64,000 nucleotides of DNA from Desulfuromusa kysingii (lineage in GTDB: Bacteria > Desulfobacterota > Desulfuromonadia > Desulfuromonadales > Geopsychrobacteraceae), in contig NZ_FNQN01000001.1 in NCBI RefSeq assembly GCF_900107645.1, positions 455,390 to 519,389 on the forward strand, read 5' to 3'. Positions within the stretch are counted from its first letter, which is position 1. Every line of letters begins with the position of its first letter. The translations under genes and the position numbers were made by a program. Positions 36,191 through 45,449 of the stretch are shown here, in pieces. A model generated the notes under the pieces. It did no database searches, was not told the DNA's origin, and saw nothing but the letters and a program-made list of their open reading frames with translations.

Positions 36191-36625
36191 TTAACTCAGG
36201 AGAACTACGGTACGAAGACTGTCAAGGGATTGAAAAGGTTTTCGTGAGTTCGTTGAGAATGAAGATAATTGTGGCAGAATATAGAAATGACTTATAAACG
36301 GCTTACCTGCTTTGCATTGCGGGGTGAGCGGTTTTGATTCATGGACAAGAGAATACGAGTCCTTGTGCAGGGTCCTGTATTCCGGGATTCCGAGATCGTG
36401 CAGAGGACGGGTTGAGTGATGACAGGTCTCAACCTGACAACATGGGGTAGCCATTTCCCGATGGCTGGACGAGTGGCAACTGTCAACCCTGATTGTTGAA
36501 CAATTATAGTTCTGATGCTCTGGAAACAGGCATGCAAAAGCTGACGGCACCCCGCTGTAAAGGAGCAGCAGCACAGTGAGTGCAAGGATCAGTCGAAACT
36601 TATTGTTGGGTTTGTGTTTAGTCAC
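36191..36625 (-). CDS. Cys/His-rich secreted protein of unknown function
   Basis: 144 aa from the GTG at 36625, which has GAGGG five bases upstream; a longer in-frame GTG at 36694 lacks a ribosome site. Signal peptide (LILALTVLLLLYSG, cleavage near AFACLF). The mature part has clustered cysteines and histidines (NCSTIRVDSCHSSSH and CCQVETCHH), suggesting metal or heme handling. No known domain. It reads in the same direction as resB and ccsA, 105 bases ahead of resB, so a link to cytochrome c maturation is possible but unproven. Confidence 0.6.
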   Translation of the reverse strand: MTKHKPNNKFRLILALTVLLLLYSGVPSAFACLFPEHQNYNCSTIRVDSCHSSSHREMATPCCQVETCHHSTRPLHDLGIPEYRTLHKDSYSLVHESKPLTPQCKAGKPFISHFYILPQLSSFSTNSRKPFQSLDSLRTVVLLS

Positions 36626-36793
36626 CGTTGCCCTCAGTCGGAGAACAGAATTCAAGTTTACAGATAAATCGGTCACATTGTACTTGTGGTTCACTTAATC
36701 TGCAAGTGGAATACCAGTATGGCCTCGTTATCGCAATAAACTGCGGCCAAAAAACTATCAAACCTTTGAACATACTGAAATTAATAAGATAAA

Positions 36794-37681
36794 TTAGAGA
36801 TCGACGGCCTTAAGTTGTTCCAGTAATTTTTTCTGCTCCGTAGTCAATTGATTGGGAACCACAACTTCTATGACGGCATAAAGGTCTCCAGCTGGTCTTT
36901 TTCCCGAAGCCGTTACGCCATATCCCCGTAATCTGATTTTTTGCCCTGGTTGCATGCCTGCGGGAACTTTGACCCTTTTGGGGGTGTCAAGGGTTGGAAC
37001 TTCAATGGAGGTTCCCAGACATATTCCGCTGTAAGGAATCTCAGCTTTGACGAGCAGATCGCGCCCATCTCGGGTAAAAATCGGATCAGGCTCAATATCG
37101 ACCTGTAGGTAAAGATCGCCCGGTAAGCCCCCCGCTGGATTCAGTCCCCCTTTGCCAGACACGCGTAATTTGCTCCCTTTTTCGATGCCTGCCGGGATCC
37201 GAACCTTGATCTGTTCTATTTTCCCATCATTCTGGTAGTCGATACGTCTCTCTCCGCCCTGAACGGCAAGACGAAAGGGGATGCTGATCTGCATGGAGTA
37301 ATCTTGCCCTTTGGCCGGAGCCCGGTTACCACGCATGCCGCCACCACCAAATAAGTGACTGAAGATATCTTCAGCACCACGGCCACCACCGCCACCGAAG
37401 CTACCAAAGATATCGCCCATGTTCATATTACGGAAAATATCTTCCTGGCTGAAACGTTGATGGAATCCGGCGTCGCCATATTGATCGTACTGTTGACGCT
37501 TATCTTTGTCGGATAAAACCGCGTAAGCTTCAGTGATTTGTTTAAACTTCTCTTCTGCTTTGGTGTCCCCCGGATTTTTATCGGGATGATATTTTTGTGC
37601 AAGTTTACGATAGGCTTTTTTTATCGTAGCGGCGTCATCTGTGCGGTTGACACCGAGTACAGAATAATAATCTTTAGACAT
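36794..37681 (-). CDS. DnaJ-class co-chaperone, CbpA-like
   Basis: 295 aa. J domain (1-68) with the HPD motif in YHPDKNPGD, a Gly/Phe-rich linker (75-120, [12 protein letters not shown]), and a DnaJ C-terminal substrate-binding domain (125-290). The zinc-finger cysteines of true DnaJ are missing, so it is a CbpA/DjlA-like type II co-chaperone stimulating DnaK. ATG at 37681 follows a GGAGGA site; the in-frame ATG at 37699 overlaps that site. Confidence 0.9.
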   Translation of the reverse strand: MSKDYYSVLGVNRTDDAATIKKAYRKLAQKYHPDKNPGDTKAEEKFKQITEAYAVLSDKDKRQQYDQYGDAGFHQRFSQEDIFRNMNMGDIFGSFGGGGGRGAEDIFSHLFGGGGMRGNRAPAKGQDYSMQISIPFRLAVQGGERRIDYQNDGKIEQIKVRIPAGIEKGSKLRVSGKGGLNPAGGLPGDLYLQVDIEPDPIFTRDGRDLLVKAEIPYSGICLGTSIEVPTLDTPKRVKVPAGMQPGQKIRLRGYGVTASGKRPAGDLYAVIEVVVPNQLTTEQKKLLEQLKAVDL

Positions 37682-37848
37682 GCTGTGATGTTCCTCCATT
37701 TGAGCGTGATTAACACCCTACTATAGAAGTCGTTTTGTGAAGCGTCAAGAAGAAGATAATAGTATGACTTCACTGTCTTGACGTTAACCGGGCGACAAGC
37801 TACGATGACGACAAATTCACACTTTTTCCCCATTATTCAGGAGTATTT

Positions 37849-39261
37849 ATGACCCGTATTGCGATTGTTGGAGCTGGGATTTCCGGCCTTGCCACCGCTT
37901 ATGCCATCGAGCAACAGGCAAAGCGAGCTGAATTTGAGGTTGAAACTCTGGTTATCGAAAAAGAATCGCGAACTGGAGGGAAGATTCTTTCGGTAAAGGA
38001 TAATGGTTACCTTTGTGAATGGGGACCCAACGGCTTTCTTGACAATAAACCGATGACTCTTGATTTGTGTTGGCAGTTGCAGATTGAGGACCAATTATTG
38101 CGATCTGATGATAACGCCCGCAAAAGATTTATTTATGCCGATAAAATTTTGCATCAGATGCCTGAAAACGGCCCCGCATTTTTAAAGTCTAAATTGATTT
38201 CCTGGCCCGGTAAGTTCCGTCTTGCGGCTGAATTGGTGATTCCTAAACGGGTGCCAGGTGGCGATGAGACCCTGGCTGAATTTGGTCGGCGGCGTCTTGG
38301 AGAAGAGGCTCTCAACAAGCTCATTTCACCGATGGTTTCGGGAATTTTTGCTGGCAACCCCGAAACCATGAGTCTGAAAAGTTGTTTTCCCCGTATTTAT
38401 GAATTAGAGCAGGACTATGGCGGTTTGATCAAAGCGATGCTCAGGTTGGCTAAGAAGAAGCGTGCTGAGGTCAAAGCGGGTAAGGCGGTAGCGAGTGCGG
38501 CGGGTCCCGGTGGAGTGTTGACCTCATTTCAAGGTGGTATTCAGGAATTGACAGATGGCGTTGCCGCTGCTTTATCTGGCACTGTTTTGACTGGTCATGG
38601 GGTTGTTCGGATTCAGCAGAAACAGGGCGGAATCTCTCTCCGACTCGATGACGGACAGGAGCATGACGTCGACATGGTTGTCACTGCTGCACCAGCCTAT
38701 GCCGTTGCTGAGATGCTCGATGAACTCAATGATAAGAGTTCCAAGATTCTTCGACAGATTCCTTACGCGACCATGAATGTGGTCTGTTTTGGTTATCAGA
38801 AAGAACGGATTGCGTTTGATCTCAACGGCTTTGGTTATTTGATTCCCAAAGCTGAAGGGTGCCACACCCTTGGGACTCTCTGGGACTCCAGTATTTTTGC
38901 CAATCGGGCTCCAGAAGGGAAAGTGTTACTCCGGTCAATGATGGGTGGCGCGGCCAACATGACCGCCATTGAGTTTTCTGAAGATGAGGTAAAGGCACGG
39001 ACCATGAGTGATCTGAAGCAAATTATGGGGATCAACTGTGAGCCTGAATTTATCAAAATTTTTCGTCATCGTCATGCCATACCGCAGTATATCAGTGGCC
39101 ATGCACAACGGTTGTTGGAGCTGGAATCATCGCTGCAAGATTCTCCCGATTTGATCTTGACCGGAAATGCTTTCTACGGAGTGGGATTGAACGATTGTGT
39201 GAATGCCGCCAATAAAGCTGCGGAAAAAGTTGTCGCCCGATTGCAGGCTAGGGTTAATTAG
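37849..39261 (+). CDS. hemG: Protoporphyrinogen oxidase, HemY/HemG type
   Basis: FAD-dependent oxidation of protoporphyrinogen IX (or coproporphyrinogen). 470 aa, FAD-binding GAGISGLATAY at 7-17, followed by TGGKI, a WGPNGFLDN segment, and the C-terminal GNAFYGVGLNDCVNAANKAAE typical of HemY. Needs oxygen, which fits the cytochrome oxidase genes in the window. Separated from hemE/hemH by about 9 kb; gene names for this enzyme (hemG or hemY) vary. Confidence 0.92.
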   Translation: MTRIAIVGAGISGLATAYAIEQQAKRAEFEVETLVIEKESRTGGKILSVKDNGYLCEWGPNGFLDNKPMTLDLCWQLQIEDQLLRSDDNARKRFIYADKILHQMPENGPAFLKSKLISWPGKFRLAAELVIPKRVPGGDETLAEFGRRRLGEEALNKLISPMVSGIFAGNPETMSLKSCFPRIYELEQDYGGLIKAMLRLAKKKRAEVKAGKAVASAAGPGGVLTSFQGGIQELTDGVAAALSGTVLTGHGVVRIQQKQGGISLRLDDGQEHDVDMVVTAAPAYAVAEMLDELNDKSSKILRQIPYATMNVVCFGYQKERIAFDLNGFGYLIPKAEGCHTLGTLWDSSIFANRAPEGKVLLRSMMGGAANMTAIEFSEDEVKARTMSDLKQIMGINCEPEFIKIFRHRHAIPQYISGHAQRLLELESSLQDSPDLILTGNAFYGVGLNDCVNAANKAAEKVVARLQARVN

Positions 39262-39288
39262 ACCGGTATGGTCTTTGGTTGAGGGGGG

Positions 39289-40791
39289 TTACAACTCTTC
39301 ATCCATATCATCGGCGAGTGTCGTTAGCGGAGCATAAGTCATAAGGCGAATTCCCCCTGATCGGGAATTTTCAATGATTGATGTGGGACCAGAAATCTCA
39401 TCATCTATGGTCGTCAGTGCTTGCCCCAACGCCACGACAACCCCCTCTTTTGCTGCGCCGAGAATATTGATTTTGGGATTTGCTGTTGGGTGCTCTGCTC
39501 TTGCAAAGCTTTCCAATTCTTTTGTGAATACTTTTTGTTCTGCATCGAGTTTGGCCGAACGTTTTTTTAATATATCAGAGCGCAGTTCGATGGCTTCCCG
39601 CAGTGCTTTACGGGATTTTTTTAAAGGGTTTTTGGCTAAAAGAGTTAACGTCTCTTTAATTGTTTTAACTTGCTTTCCCGTGCTTTTCAGTTGCGTTTTT
39701 AGATATTCCAAGCGGTCTTCTTCCGGGAAATAAACTCCGGAAGTGACGTAGGTTTTGACTCCGGCTCTGGCTCCCAGGATTTTGACCTCTATCCCTTCGA
39801 GAGCGACTGTTTCACCACCCGTAATCAACCCCTTGGCAACGTCAATACGACCTGTTGATTTTAGTATTGAATTTCTCACCTCACGTACAATTGAGATATT
39901 TCCTTGGCACTCAACAGTGACATGGTTGAGATAGTTGGCTTTTAAGTCCCCACGACAATGAATTGACCCCGAACCCTGACCCGCCATGGTGCCAATCGTC
40001 ACAGGACCTTCAGACTTGATCTGACAATTTCCGACTGCACCTGTAATGGTTACCCCTTTGGTCGCGGTGATGTTGAAGTCATCAAGGACATCGCCTTTAA
40101 CGACGACAAGTCCATTGAAGTTGACGTGGCCAATAGAGAGATCGACATCTCCGGAAATAAGAAACTCATCCAAGACCGACAGGGTGTTTTTATCGAGGAC
40201 AGCGCGGCCAGCTTTTGTTGCAAAGACGTGAGTCCCTTCCGGGTTGATCAAAACCCCTTCGCCCGCTACAAAAGGACTGATTTCACCCTCTTTAGCTGGC
40301 AGAGGTGTCCCCGTGATCGTCTTACCATCGACCCCTTTTGTCGGTGGGTGGATAGAGCCGATCTGTTGATCTTGTTCGACATTGGAAAAACTTTGAACCG
40401 CTTTAAAGTCAACCCGGCCTTTTTCATCCATAGGCAGGGGGGTGTCTTCATCTCCGGTTGAAACAATCAGTTCGAACCAACCATCATCACCTTTGACCGG
40501 TTTTATTCCCGTTGCCAGAATAACGCTTTGTGGATTCTCCCCCTGAGCCGCTTCGGAGCAAAAAATAGCGACTTGTTCCAGATCAACAGATTCGACAATG
40601 GCGTTCTTTTTTAGCAGGCTTATTAACTCTGCAGGTGGAATGCTGTTCGCGGTGTCATGAACGGTGATGCTGGCATGACATTCTAATTGATGGTCATGTG
40701 CTTCTAATGTTAAGTCGTAAGCATCCGTGACATATTCGGCGATTAATTTAATCCCAATCGCGACATTTTTTTGAGTGGATGTAGATTCCAT
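39289..40791 (-). CDS. FapA-family (DUF342) protein
   Basis: 500 aa. N-terminal DUF342 domain followed by a right-handed beta-helix region (about 150-340) with repeated short strands such as NFNGLVVVKGDVLDDFNITATKG, and a coiled-coil (360-430). FapA proteins are polymer-forming cytoplasmic proteins seen in Clostridia and delta-proteobacteria; the role is unclear, with links to flagella and envelope. The last 50 residues are predicted to be structured and include VVALGQALTTIDDE. Confidence 0.8.
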   Translation of the reverse strand: MESTSTQKNVAIGIKLIAEYVTDAYDLTLEAHDHQLECHASITVHDTANSIPPAELISLLKKNAIVESVDLEQVAIFCSEAAQGENPQSVILATGIKPVKGDDGWFELIVSTGDEDTPLPMDEKGRVDFKAVQSFSNVEQDQQIGSIHPPTKGVDGKTITGTPLPAKEGEISPFVAGEGVLINPEGTHVFATKAGRAVLDKNTLSVLDEFLISGDVDLSIGHVNFNGLVVVKGDVLDDFNITATKGVTITGAVGNCQIKSEGPVTIGTMAGQGSGSIHCRGDLKANYLNHVTVECQGNISIVREVRNSILKSTGRIDVAKGLITGGETVALEGIEVKILGARAGVKTYVTSGVYFPEEDRLEYLKTQLKSTGKQVKTIKETLTLLAKNPLKKSRKALREAIELRSDILKKRSAKLDAEQKVFTKELESFARAEHPTANPKINILGAAKEGVVVALGQALTTIDDEISGPTSIIENSRSGGIRLMTYAPLTTLADDMDEEL

Positions 40792-40941
40792 AATACTCCT
40801 CTTGTTTGCAAGAAGGACTTTGATTATAGCATGGGAAATATTTCAAGTGTTTATTTCTCTTAATCGTATTTAGGTGGGGGATCGCTTGACGCTCGTCTAG
40901 TTGCTGGTTATTCTTCAGGATATTTAAGGGAGGAAGTTGAA

Positions 40942-41238
40942 ATGTCCGAAATCGCTGAAAGTTTTAAGCGTGACCTTGCCGCAGTGAATTGGCGCGAGCT
41001 GAGGATTCATTTGCAGCGGGATGCTATTATTGTTGTTGCTGAAGGACTTGATCTGGTCACGGTCGGAGTCGCTGTCGCTGAAGATAACAAGGGGCTTGTT
41101 GAGGGCTGGATTGCTGCTCATCAATTGGGAAAACCAAACGAACCGCAGTTACAAAGTTGGGAGCAGGAACCCGACAGAAGGTTTAAAATGTTGATCGTCC
41201 AGCCCTTTATCTTGATACAAGATGACAATAATGGCTGA
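40942..41238 (+). CDS. DUF2288 family protein
   Basis: 98 aa, cytoplasmic, begins MSEIAESFKRDLAAVNWRELRIHLQRDAIIVV; the W-x-E-L-x-P/H-type start and the tail RRFKMLIVQPFILIQ match DUF2288. The function is unknown. ATG preceded by GGGAGG. It overlaps the start of the uracil-DNA glycosylase gene by 17 bases. Confidence 0.75.
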   Translation: MSEIAESFKRDLAAVNWRELRIHLQRDAIIVVAEGLDLVTVGVAVAEDNKGLVEGWIAAHQLGKPNEPQLQSWEQEPDRRFKMLIVQPFILIQDDNNG

Positions 41239-41920
41239 TTCGTTTGTTGCCTCACTCAGCCATTATCAGAGTTCTATGGTGTTCAATCCCTGGAAGGATG
41301 TTGACCCAGAGCATGATCAAAGTGTCCAGGGTCCACAGATCCGCAGGCGTCAGCTCTGCCACTATTTGCAGGAGCGAATCGGAATTGCTGATACCCTTCT
41401 TTGTGCTGAAGCGATCGGTTATCAGGGCGGGCATTTCAGTGGTATCCCGATGACATCAGAGCGGCTTCTGCTGGGAGGATTAGAACATAAAAATCTGTTT
41501 CCAGAGATGGTCTTTCGTGACTTATCGCCACAGCGTACGAGTCGCACTGATATTAAAAGTCACGCTGTTCAACAACTTGGATTTACTGAGCCGACAGCAA
41601 CGATTGTGTGGGGCTTTTTAGCTGATCATCAGGTTGATACGCGACGGATGATTTTGTGGAATGCGTTCCCCTGGCATCCCTATCATCCCGCGAAGGGTCT
41701 GTTGAGCAATCGTACCCCTGATGATGCGGAACTGATGGTTGGCCATCAGTTCTTACTCCAGTTGCTCAAACTAGGACAATTTAAGCAGGTTGTTGCGATT
41801 GGTGAAAAATCGACTTTGCAGCTGCAACAATTGGGGATTGCCGCTGTCAAGGTACGGCATCCTGCTAATGGTGGCGCTGGAAAGTTTCGGGCACAGATGT
41901 CTGATTTATTGCAGAATTGA
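41222..41920 (+). CDS. Uracil-DNA glycosylase-superfamily protein
   Basis: 232 aa. The motif AEAIGYQGGHFSGIPMTSERLL resembles the active-site loop of the UDG superfamily (GEAPGxxG...TGIPFTS), and the C-terminal RHPANGG corresponds to the His-Pro motif. Conserved NAFPWHPY in the middle. It would remove uracil or damaged bases from DNA, but it is not Ung, Mug or a Fe-S UDG; activity is inference. An internal ATG at 41231 is an alternative start. Confidence 0.7.
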   Translation: MTIMADSFVASLSHYQSSMVFNPWKDVDPEHDQSVQGPQIRRRQLCHYLQERIGIADTLLCAEAIGYQGGHFSGIPMTSERLLLGGLEHKNLFPEMVFRDLSPQRTSRTDIKSHAVQQLGFTEPTATIVWGFLADHQVDTRRMILWNAFPWHPYHPAKGLLSNRTPDDAELMVGHQFLLQLLKLGQFKQVVAIGEKSTLQLQQLGIAAVKVRHPANGGAGKFRAQMSDLLQN

Positions 41921-41972
41921 CGTTCAGCAAAAGCAGCAGTCCATTTCCGGCCGATTGTGAAAATGAGGTGTT

Positions 41973-43652
41973 ATGTCAATTGATATTTTAGAGAGTCAGA
42001 TTGCCCGTTTTCTTGCCAGTGAGGCTCCAGAGGTGATGTCGATTAAAGGAGCCTGGGGGGTCGGTAAGACCTATGCCTGGAATAAATATCTGGTCAGCGC
42101 AAAAAACCAGAAGAAGATTGCCCTGAAAAAATATTCCTATGTCTCCCTTTTCGGGGTCAACTCTCTTGCCGATCTCAAGTTTTCTATTTTTGAAAACATG
42201 GTTGACGAACAATTTTTTGGCCGTAGACCAACGATTGAGACCTTTAAAGAAAATACCGCCCATCTCCTCAAGTCGTTGGGGAGAAAAACCCTGCCGATCA
42301 TCTCTTCAAGTGCATCAATTGATCACTACCATTCCATCATCAGTTCACTGTCATTTCTCTCTTTGGGAAAAACAATTATCTGCATTGATGACTTTGAACG
42401 TAAAGGAAACAGTATCGATGCTCAGGATATCTTAGGTCTGATTACCCTGCTCAAGGAGCAGAAGAAATGTAAAATCATTCTGATCCTCAATGATGAAAGC
42501 CTCAGCAAGGGATCATCTATTGATTATGTCAGGTTGCGGGAGAAGGTCATTGATACCGAGTTACGGTTTGCGCCAACTGCCGCTGATTGTGTTGCCATTG
42601 CCCTGAGTGATAGCAAGGTTGCCCATTTATTGGGGAAAAATGTGATTAAACTCGGGATTAACAATATCCGCATTATCAAAAAGATTGAAAAATTGGCGGC
42701 ATTACTGCTGCCACATCTGCAGAGTTATGATGGCCAGGTTCTTTCCCAGGCGTTACGGACAATCAGTCTGTTGACTTGGTGTTATTATGGGCAGTCAAGT
42801 GACACCCCTGATTATAGTTTTGTGATTGGCCGCAATAGCGCCTTCGGTGATCTGGATGATGAAGTGATGCTTTCAACTCAGCAACAGGTGTGGTGTGCAG
42901 TTCTCAGGGGCTATGATAACTACTCCGTTGATGAGTTCGATCTGCAGATTGCCAAGTTGGTTGAAAATGGGTACGTTGATGAAGAGGGGCTGCAAGAAGA
43001 GGCTGCGCGGCTCAATGAGAAGATTTTGGCCGCTCGTTCGGAAGACTCCTTTCAGGAAGCTTGGCGGAAGTTTCATGGTTCGTTTGATAGTGACGATCAG
43101 GAGGTTATCACCTGCCTGTCTGATAGCTTTAAACATAATGCCAAATATATCAGCCCGGTTAATCTGGATGGGACAGTCCGTTTGCTCAGATATCTTGGAA
43201 AAGATAAGTTGGCGACAAAGATTATCGATCTATACCTTGAAAAAAGAAAAACAGAGCCCGAGCTTTTTAACCTTGAGATCTCTGCGTTACCTGGAAAAAT
43301 CAAAGATCCTGAGGTCATAGAGAAATTTAAGAAAAAATATGCCTCACTTAGTACCAAGCGGTCCCTGCTGGAAATCTGTGATCAAATTCTTGCCTGCGAT
43401 AGTTGCAGCGATGAAGAAGAGATGCATATGTCACAAGCATCAATTCAAGAATATATCGAGTTATTCAAATCGCAAAAAGGACAGAAGCTCTCTCAATATG
43501 TTGATCTGTGTCTCAAGTTTCGCCGCCTTGGAGGCACAACCGAGCAACAGGAATTTATTTCGGAAAAATCAACCGAGGCGCTGAAGATGATCGGTAGAGA
43601 GAGTCGCTTGAATGCCAGTCGGGTCAGGCGGTTTGGGATAAAGGTTGAATGA
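41973..43652 (+). CDS. KAP-like P-loop ATPase
   Basis: 559 aa. Walker A G26-A-W-G-V-G-K-T33 and Walker B-like IICIDDFERK (D139, D140, E142), then a putative sensor at ILNDE (N173), giving a STAND/KAP-type NTPase domain in the first 250 residues. The remainder is helical with no recognised domain; there are no membrane helices. KAP-type ATPases often occur in phage-defence or stress systems. No partner gene with a nuclease, deaminase or toxin is adjacent. It lies after the UDG gene and before a lipoprotein gene. Confidence 0.65.
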   Translation: MSIDILESQIARFLASEAPEVMSIKGAWGVGKTYAWNKYLVSAKNQKKIALKKYSYVSLFGVNSLADLKFSIFENMVDEQFFGRRPTIETFKENTAHLLKSLGRKTLPIISSSASIDHYHSIISSLSFLSLGKTIICIDDFERKGNSIDAQDILGLITLLKEQKKCKIILILNDESLSKGSSIDYVRLREKVIDTELRFAPTAADCVAIALSDSKVAHLLGKNVIKLGINNIRIIKKIEKLAALLLPHLQSYDGQVLSQALRTISLLTWCYYGQSSDTPDYSFVIGRNSAFGDLDDEVMLSTQQQVWCAVLRGYDNYSVDEFDLQIAKLVENGYVDEEGLQEEAARLNEKILAARSEDSFQEAWRKFHGSFDSDDQEVITCLSDSFKHNAKYISPVNLDGTVRLLRYLGKDKLATKIIDLYLEKRKTEPELFNLEISALPGKIKDPEVIEKFKKKYASLSTKRSLLEICDQILACDSCSDEEEMHMSQASIQEYIELFKSQKGQKLSQYVDLCLKFRRLGGTTEQQEFISEKSTEALKMIGRESRLNASRVRRFGIKVE

Positions 43653-43714
43653 GGCTGTTTTGTGAGACCCTGAATTATTAACCAGAGATTTCCCCGTTTT
43701 TTATGGAGTTGCTG

Positions 43715-44365
43715 ATGCTGAATAGCTTGAAACGAGTTACGGTTTTTGCGTTGATCTTTACGCTAACGGGTTGTAGTGGCGTTTACTACGGGGCCATGGA
43801 GAAAATAGGTGTCCACAAACGCGATATTCTTGTTGATCGGGTGATTGAGGCGCGAGACAGTCAGCAGGCGACCAAAGAGCAGTTTGCGTCAGCGTTGGAA
43901 AACTTCAATCGTGTGGTCAACTTCCAAGGGGGAGAGTTGGAAGATAAGTACCGTGAGTTGAAGAAGGAGCTTGATGCAAGCGAAGATCAAGCTGATGAAG
44001 TTCACAACCGGATCAACGCAGTTAAAGATGTCGCTGAGGCCCTGTTTGCTGAGTGGGAGGGAGAACTGGAGCTGTACAACAGCGCCAGTTTACGCCAGGC
44101 GAGTGAGAAACAGTTAAAACAAACCAAAACCCGTTACAATCAATTAATCGGGGCAATGAGAAAAGCCGAATCCACGATTGCCCCTGTCCTTAATCCTCTG
44201 CGTGACCAAGTGTTGTTTCTGAAGCATAATTTGAATGCCCGTGCGGTTGCTTCTTTGCAGGCAGAACTCACTCGGATCGAGGTTGATGTTTCACGCCTGA
44301 TCCGCGATATGGAAATCGCGATGGATGAAGCGGATCGTTTTATTCAGACCCTCCAAGCGGATTAA
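43715..44365 (+). CDS. DUF2959 lipoprotein
   Basis: 216 aa from ATG 43715, which has GGAG upstream (43703 overlaps it). Signal with lipobox LTGC, Cys at residue 20, then an almost fully helical coiled-coil body (GVHKRDILVDRVIEARDSQ and NRVVNFQGGELEDKYRELK), typical of DUF2959. The function is unknown, probably periplasmic face of a membrane. Confidence 0.8.
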   Translation: MLNSLKRVTVFALIFTLTGCSGVYYGAMEKIGVHKRDILVDRVIEARDSQQATKEQFASALENFNRVVNFQGGELEDKYRELKKELDASEDQADEVHNRINAVKDVAEALFAEWEGELELYNSASLRQASEKQLKQTKTRYNQLIGAMRKAESTIAPVLNPLRDQVLFLKHNLNARAVASLQAELTRIEVDVSRLIRDMEIAMDEADRFIQTLQAD

Positions 44366-44519
44366 GCCTCTCCATCGCGGAATAGATCACGGCTGCTGTG
44401 TCGCTGAACATTAAAGTTTTTGACGGGTATTGTTCTGTGGATAAAGGATTGACTTCTGCCGCTGGATAGATAATCTATATAAACAATTATTGCTATTCAT
44501 AAAAACAATGGAGGGTTTG

Positions 44520-45443
44520 ATGACATTACGTCAACTTGAGTTATTTATTGCGGTTGCCGAAACAAAAAGTTTTTCTCGTGGTGCGGAGCTGATTGCTTTG
44601 ACCCAGTCGACGGTCAGCCAACATATTGCTGCCTTGGAGCGCGAAACCAACACCAGACTGTTAGATCGGACCAACAAAGGGATTTTTCTTACCGCGGGCG
44701 GTGAGATTTTTTTACAGCATGCTCGCCGCGTGTTGGCGGAACGAGATGTATTACTTCAGGCCATGGCGGGATTGCATGGGTTGGAAAAGGCGACTCTCAA
44801 TCTGGGAGCCAGTAATATCCCTGCTAATTATTTGATTCCCTGCTTTTTGCCTGTCTTAAAAGACAAGTACCCAGGGATTTCTCTGACGATGAGAATTGGA
44901 GATAGCAAGGAGATTCTTGATGAGTTGAAATCCGGGCAGCTGGAATTAGGGATTGTGGGGGGGCGTATTGACGATGATGTCTACAGTTATGACCCCTTGC
45001 TTAAGGACAAGTTGGTGATGATTGTCGGTCCTGATCACCCTCTAAAAGACCGTCAGTCTATCACCAAAGAGGAGTTGAAAAATGAAGTGATTGTCGTCAG
45101 AGAGGAAGGCTCGGGGACTTACCAGGCGCTGCAAAATGCATTTTTGTTGGCCGGTATTGATCATGCATCATTCAATATCGTTGCTCAGCTTGGTAGCAAT
45201 GAAGCGGTAAGGCGAGCGGTCGCTGCTGGCTATGGTTGTGCTTTTGTTTCTGATCTTTCAATCCAAAATAATTTACGTCATGGAGAACTGTTTAAAATTG
45301 ATGTTGAAGGCTTAACCATCGATCGTCAGCTCTGGCTGGTCAAGTTACGTGAACGCACCGCTTCACCGGCATCCATCGCCTTTTCTGAATTGCTAAAGAG
45401 TAGCGCCATATTAGATAATTTGGGGCAGTGCTGTAATGTTTAG
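44520..45443 (+). CDS. LysR-family transcriptional regulator
   Basis: 307 aa. N-terminal winged helix (1-60: TLRQLELFIAVAETKSFSRGA...) and a type 2 periplasmic-binding-like effector domain (90-295). ATG at 44520 has GGAGGG upstream. It is followed after 6 bases by an MFS transporter gene on the same strand, so it probably regulates that transporter, with the effector unknown. Confidence 0.9.
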   Translation: MTLRQLELFIAVAETKSFSRGAELIALTQSTVSQHIAALERETNTRLLDRTNKGIFLTAGGEIFLQHARRVLAERDVLLQAMAGLHGLEKATLNLGASNIPANYLIPCFLPVLKDKYPGISLTMRIGDSKEILDELKSGQLELGIVGGRIDDDVYSYDPLLKDKLVMIVGPDHPLKDRQSITKEELKNEVIVVREEGSGTYQALQNAFLLAGIDHASFNIVAQLGSNEAVRRAVAAGYGCAFVSDLSIQNNLRHGELFKIDVEGLTIDRQLWLVKLRERTASPASIAFSELLKSSAILDNLGQCCNV

Positions 45444-45449
45444 CTCTCA

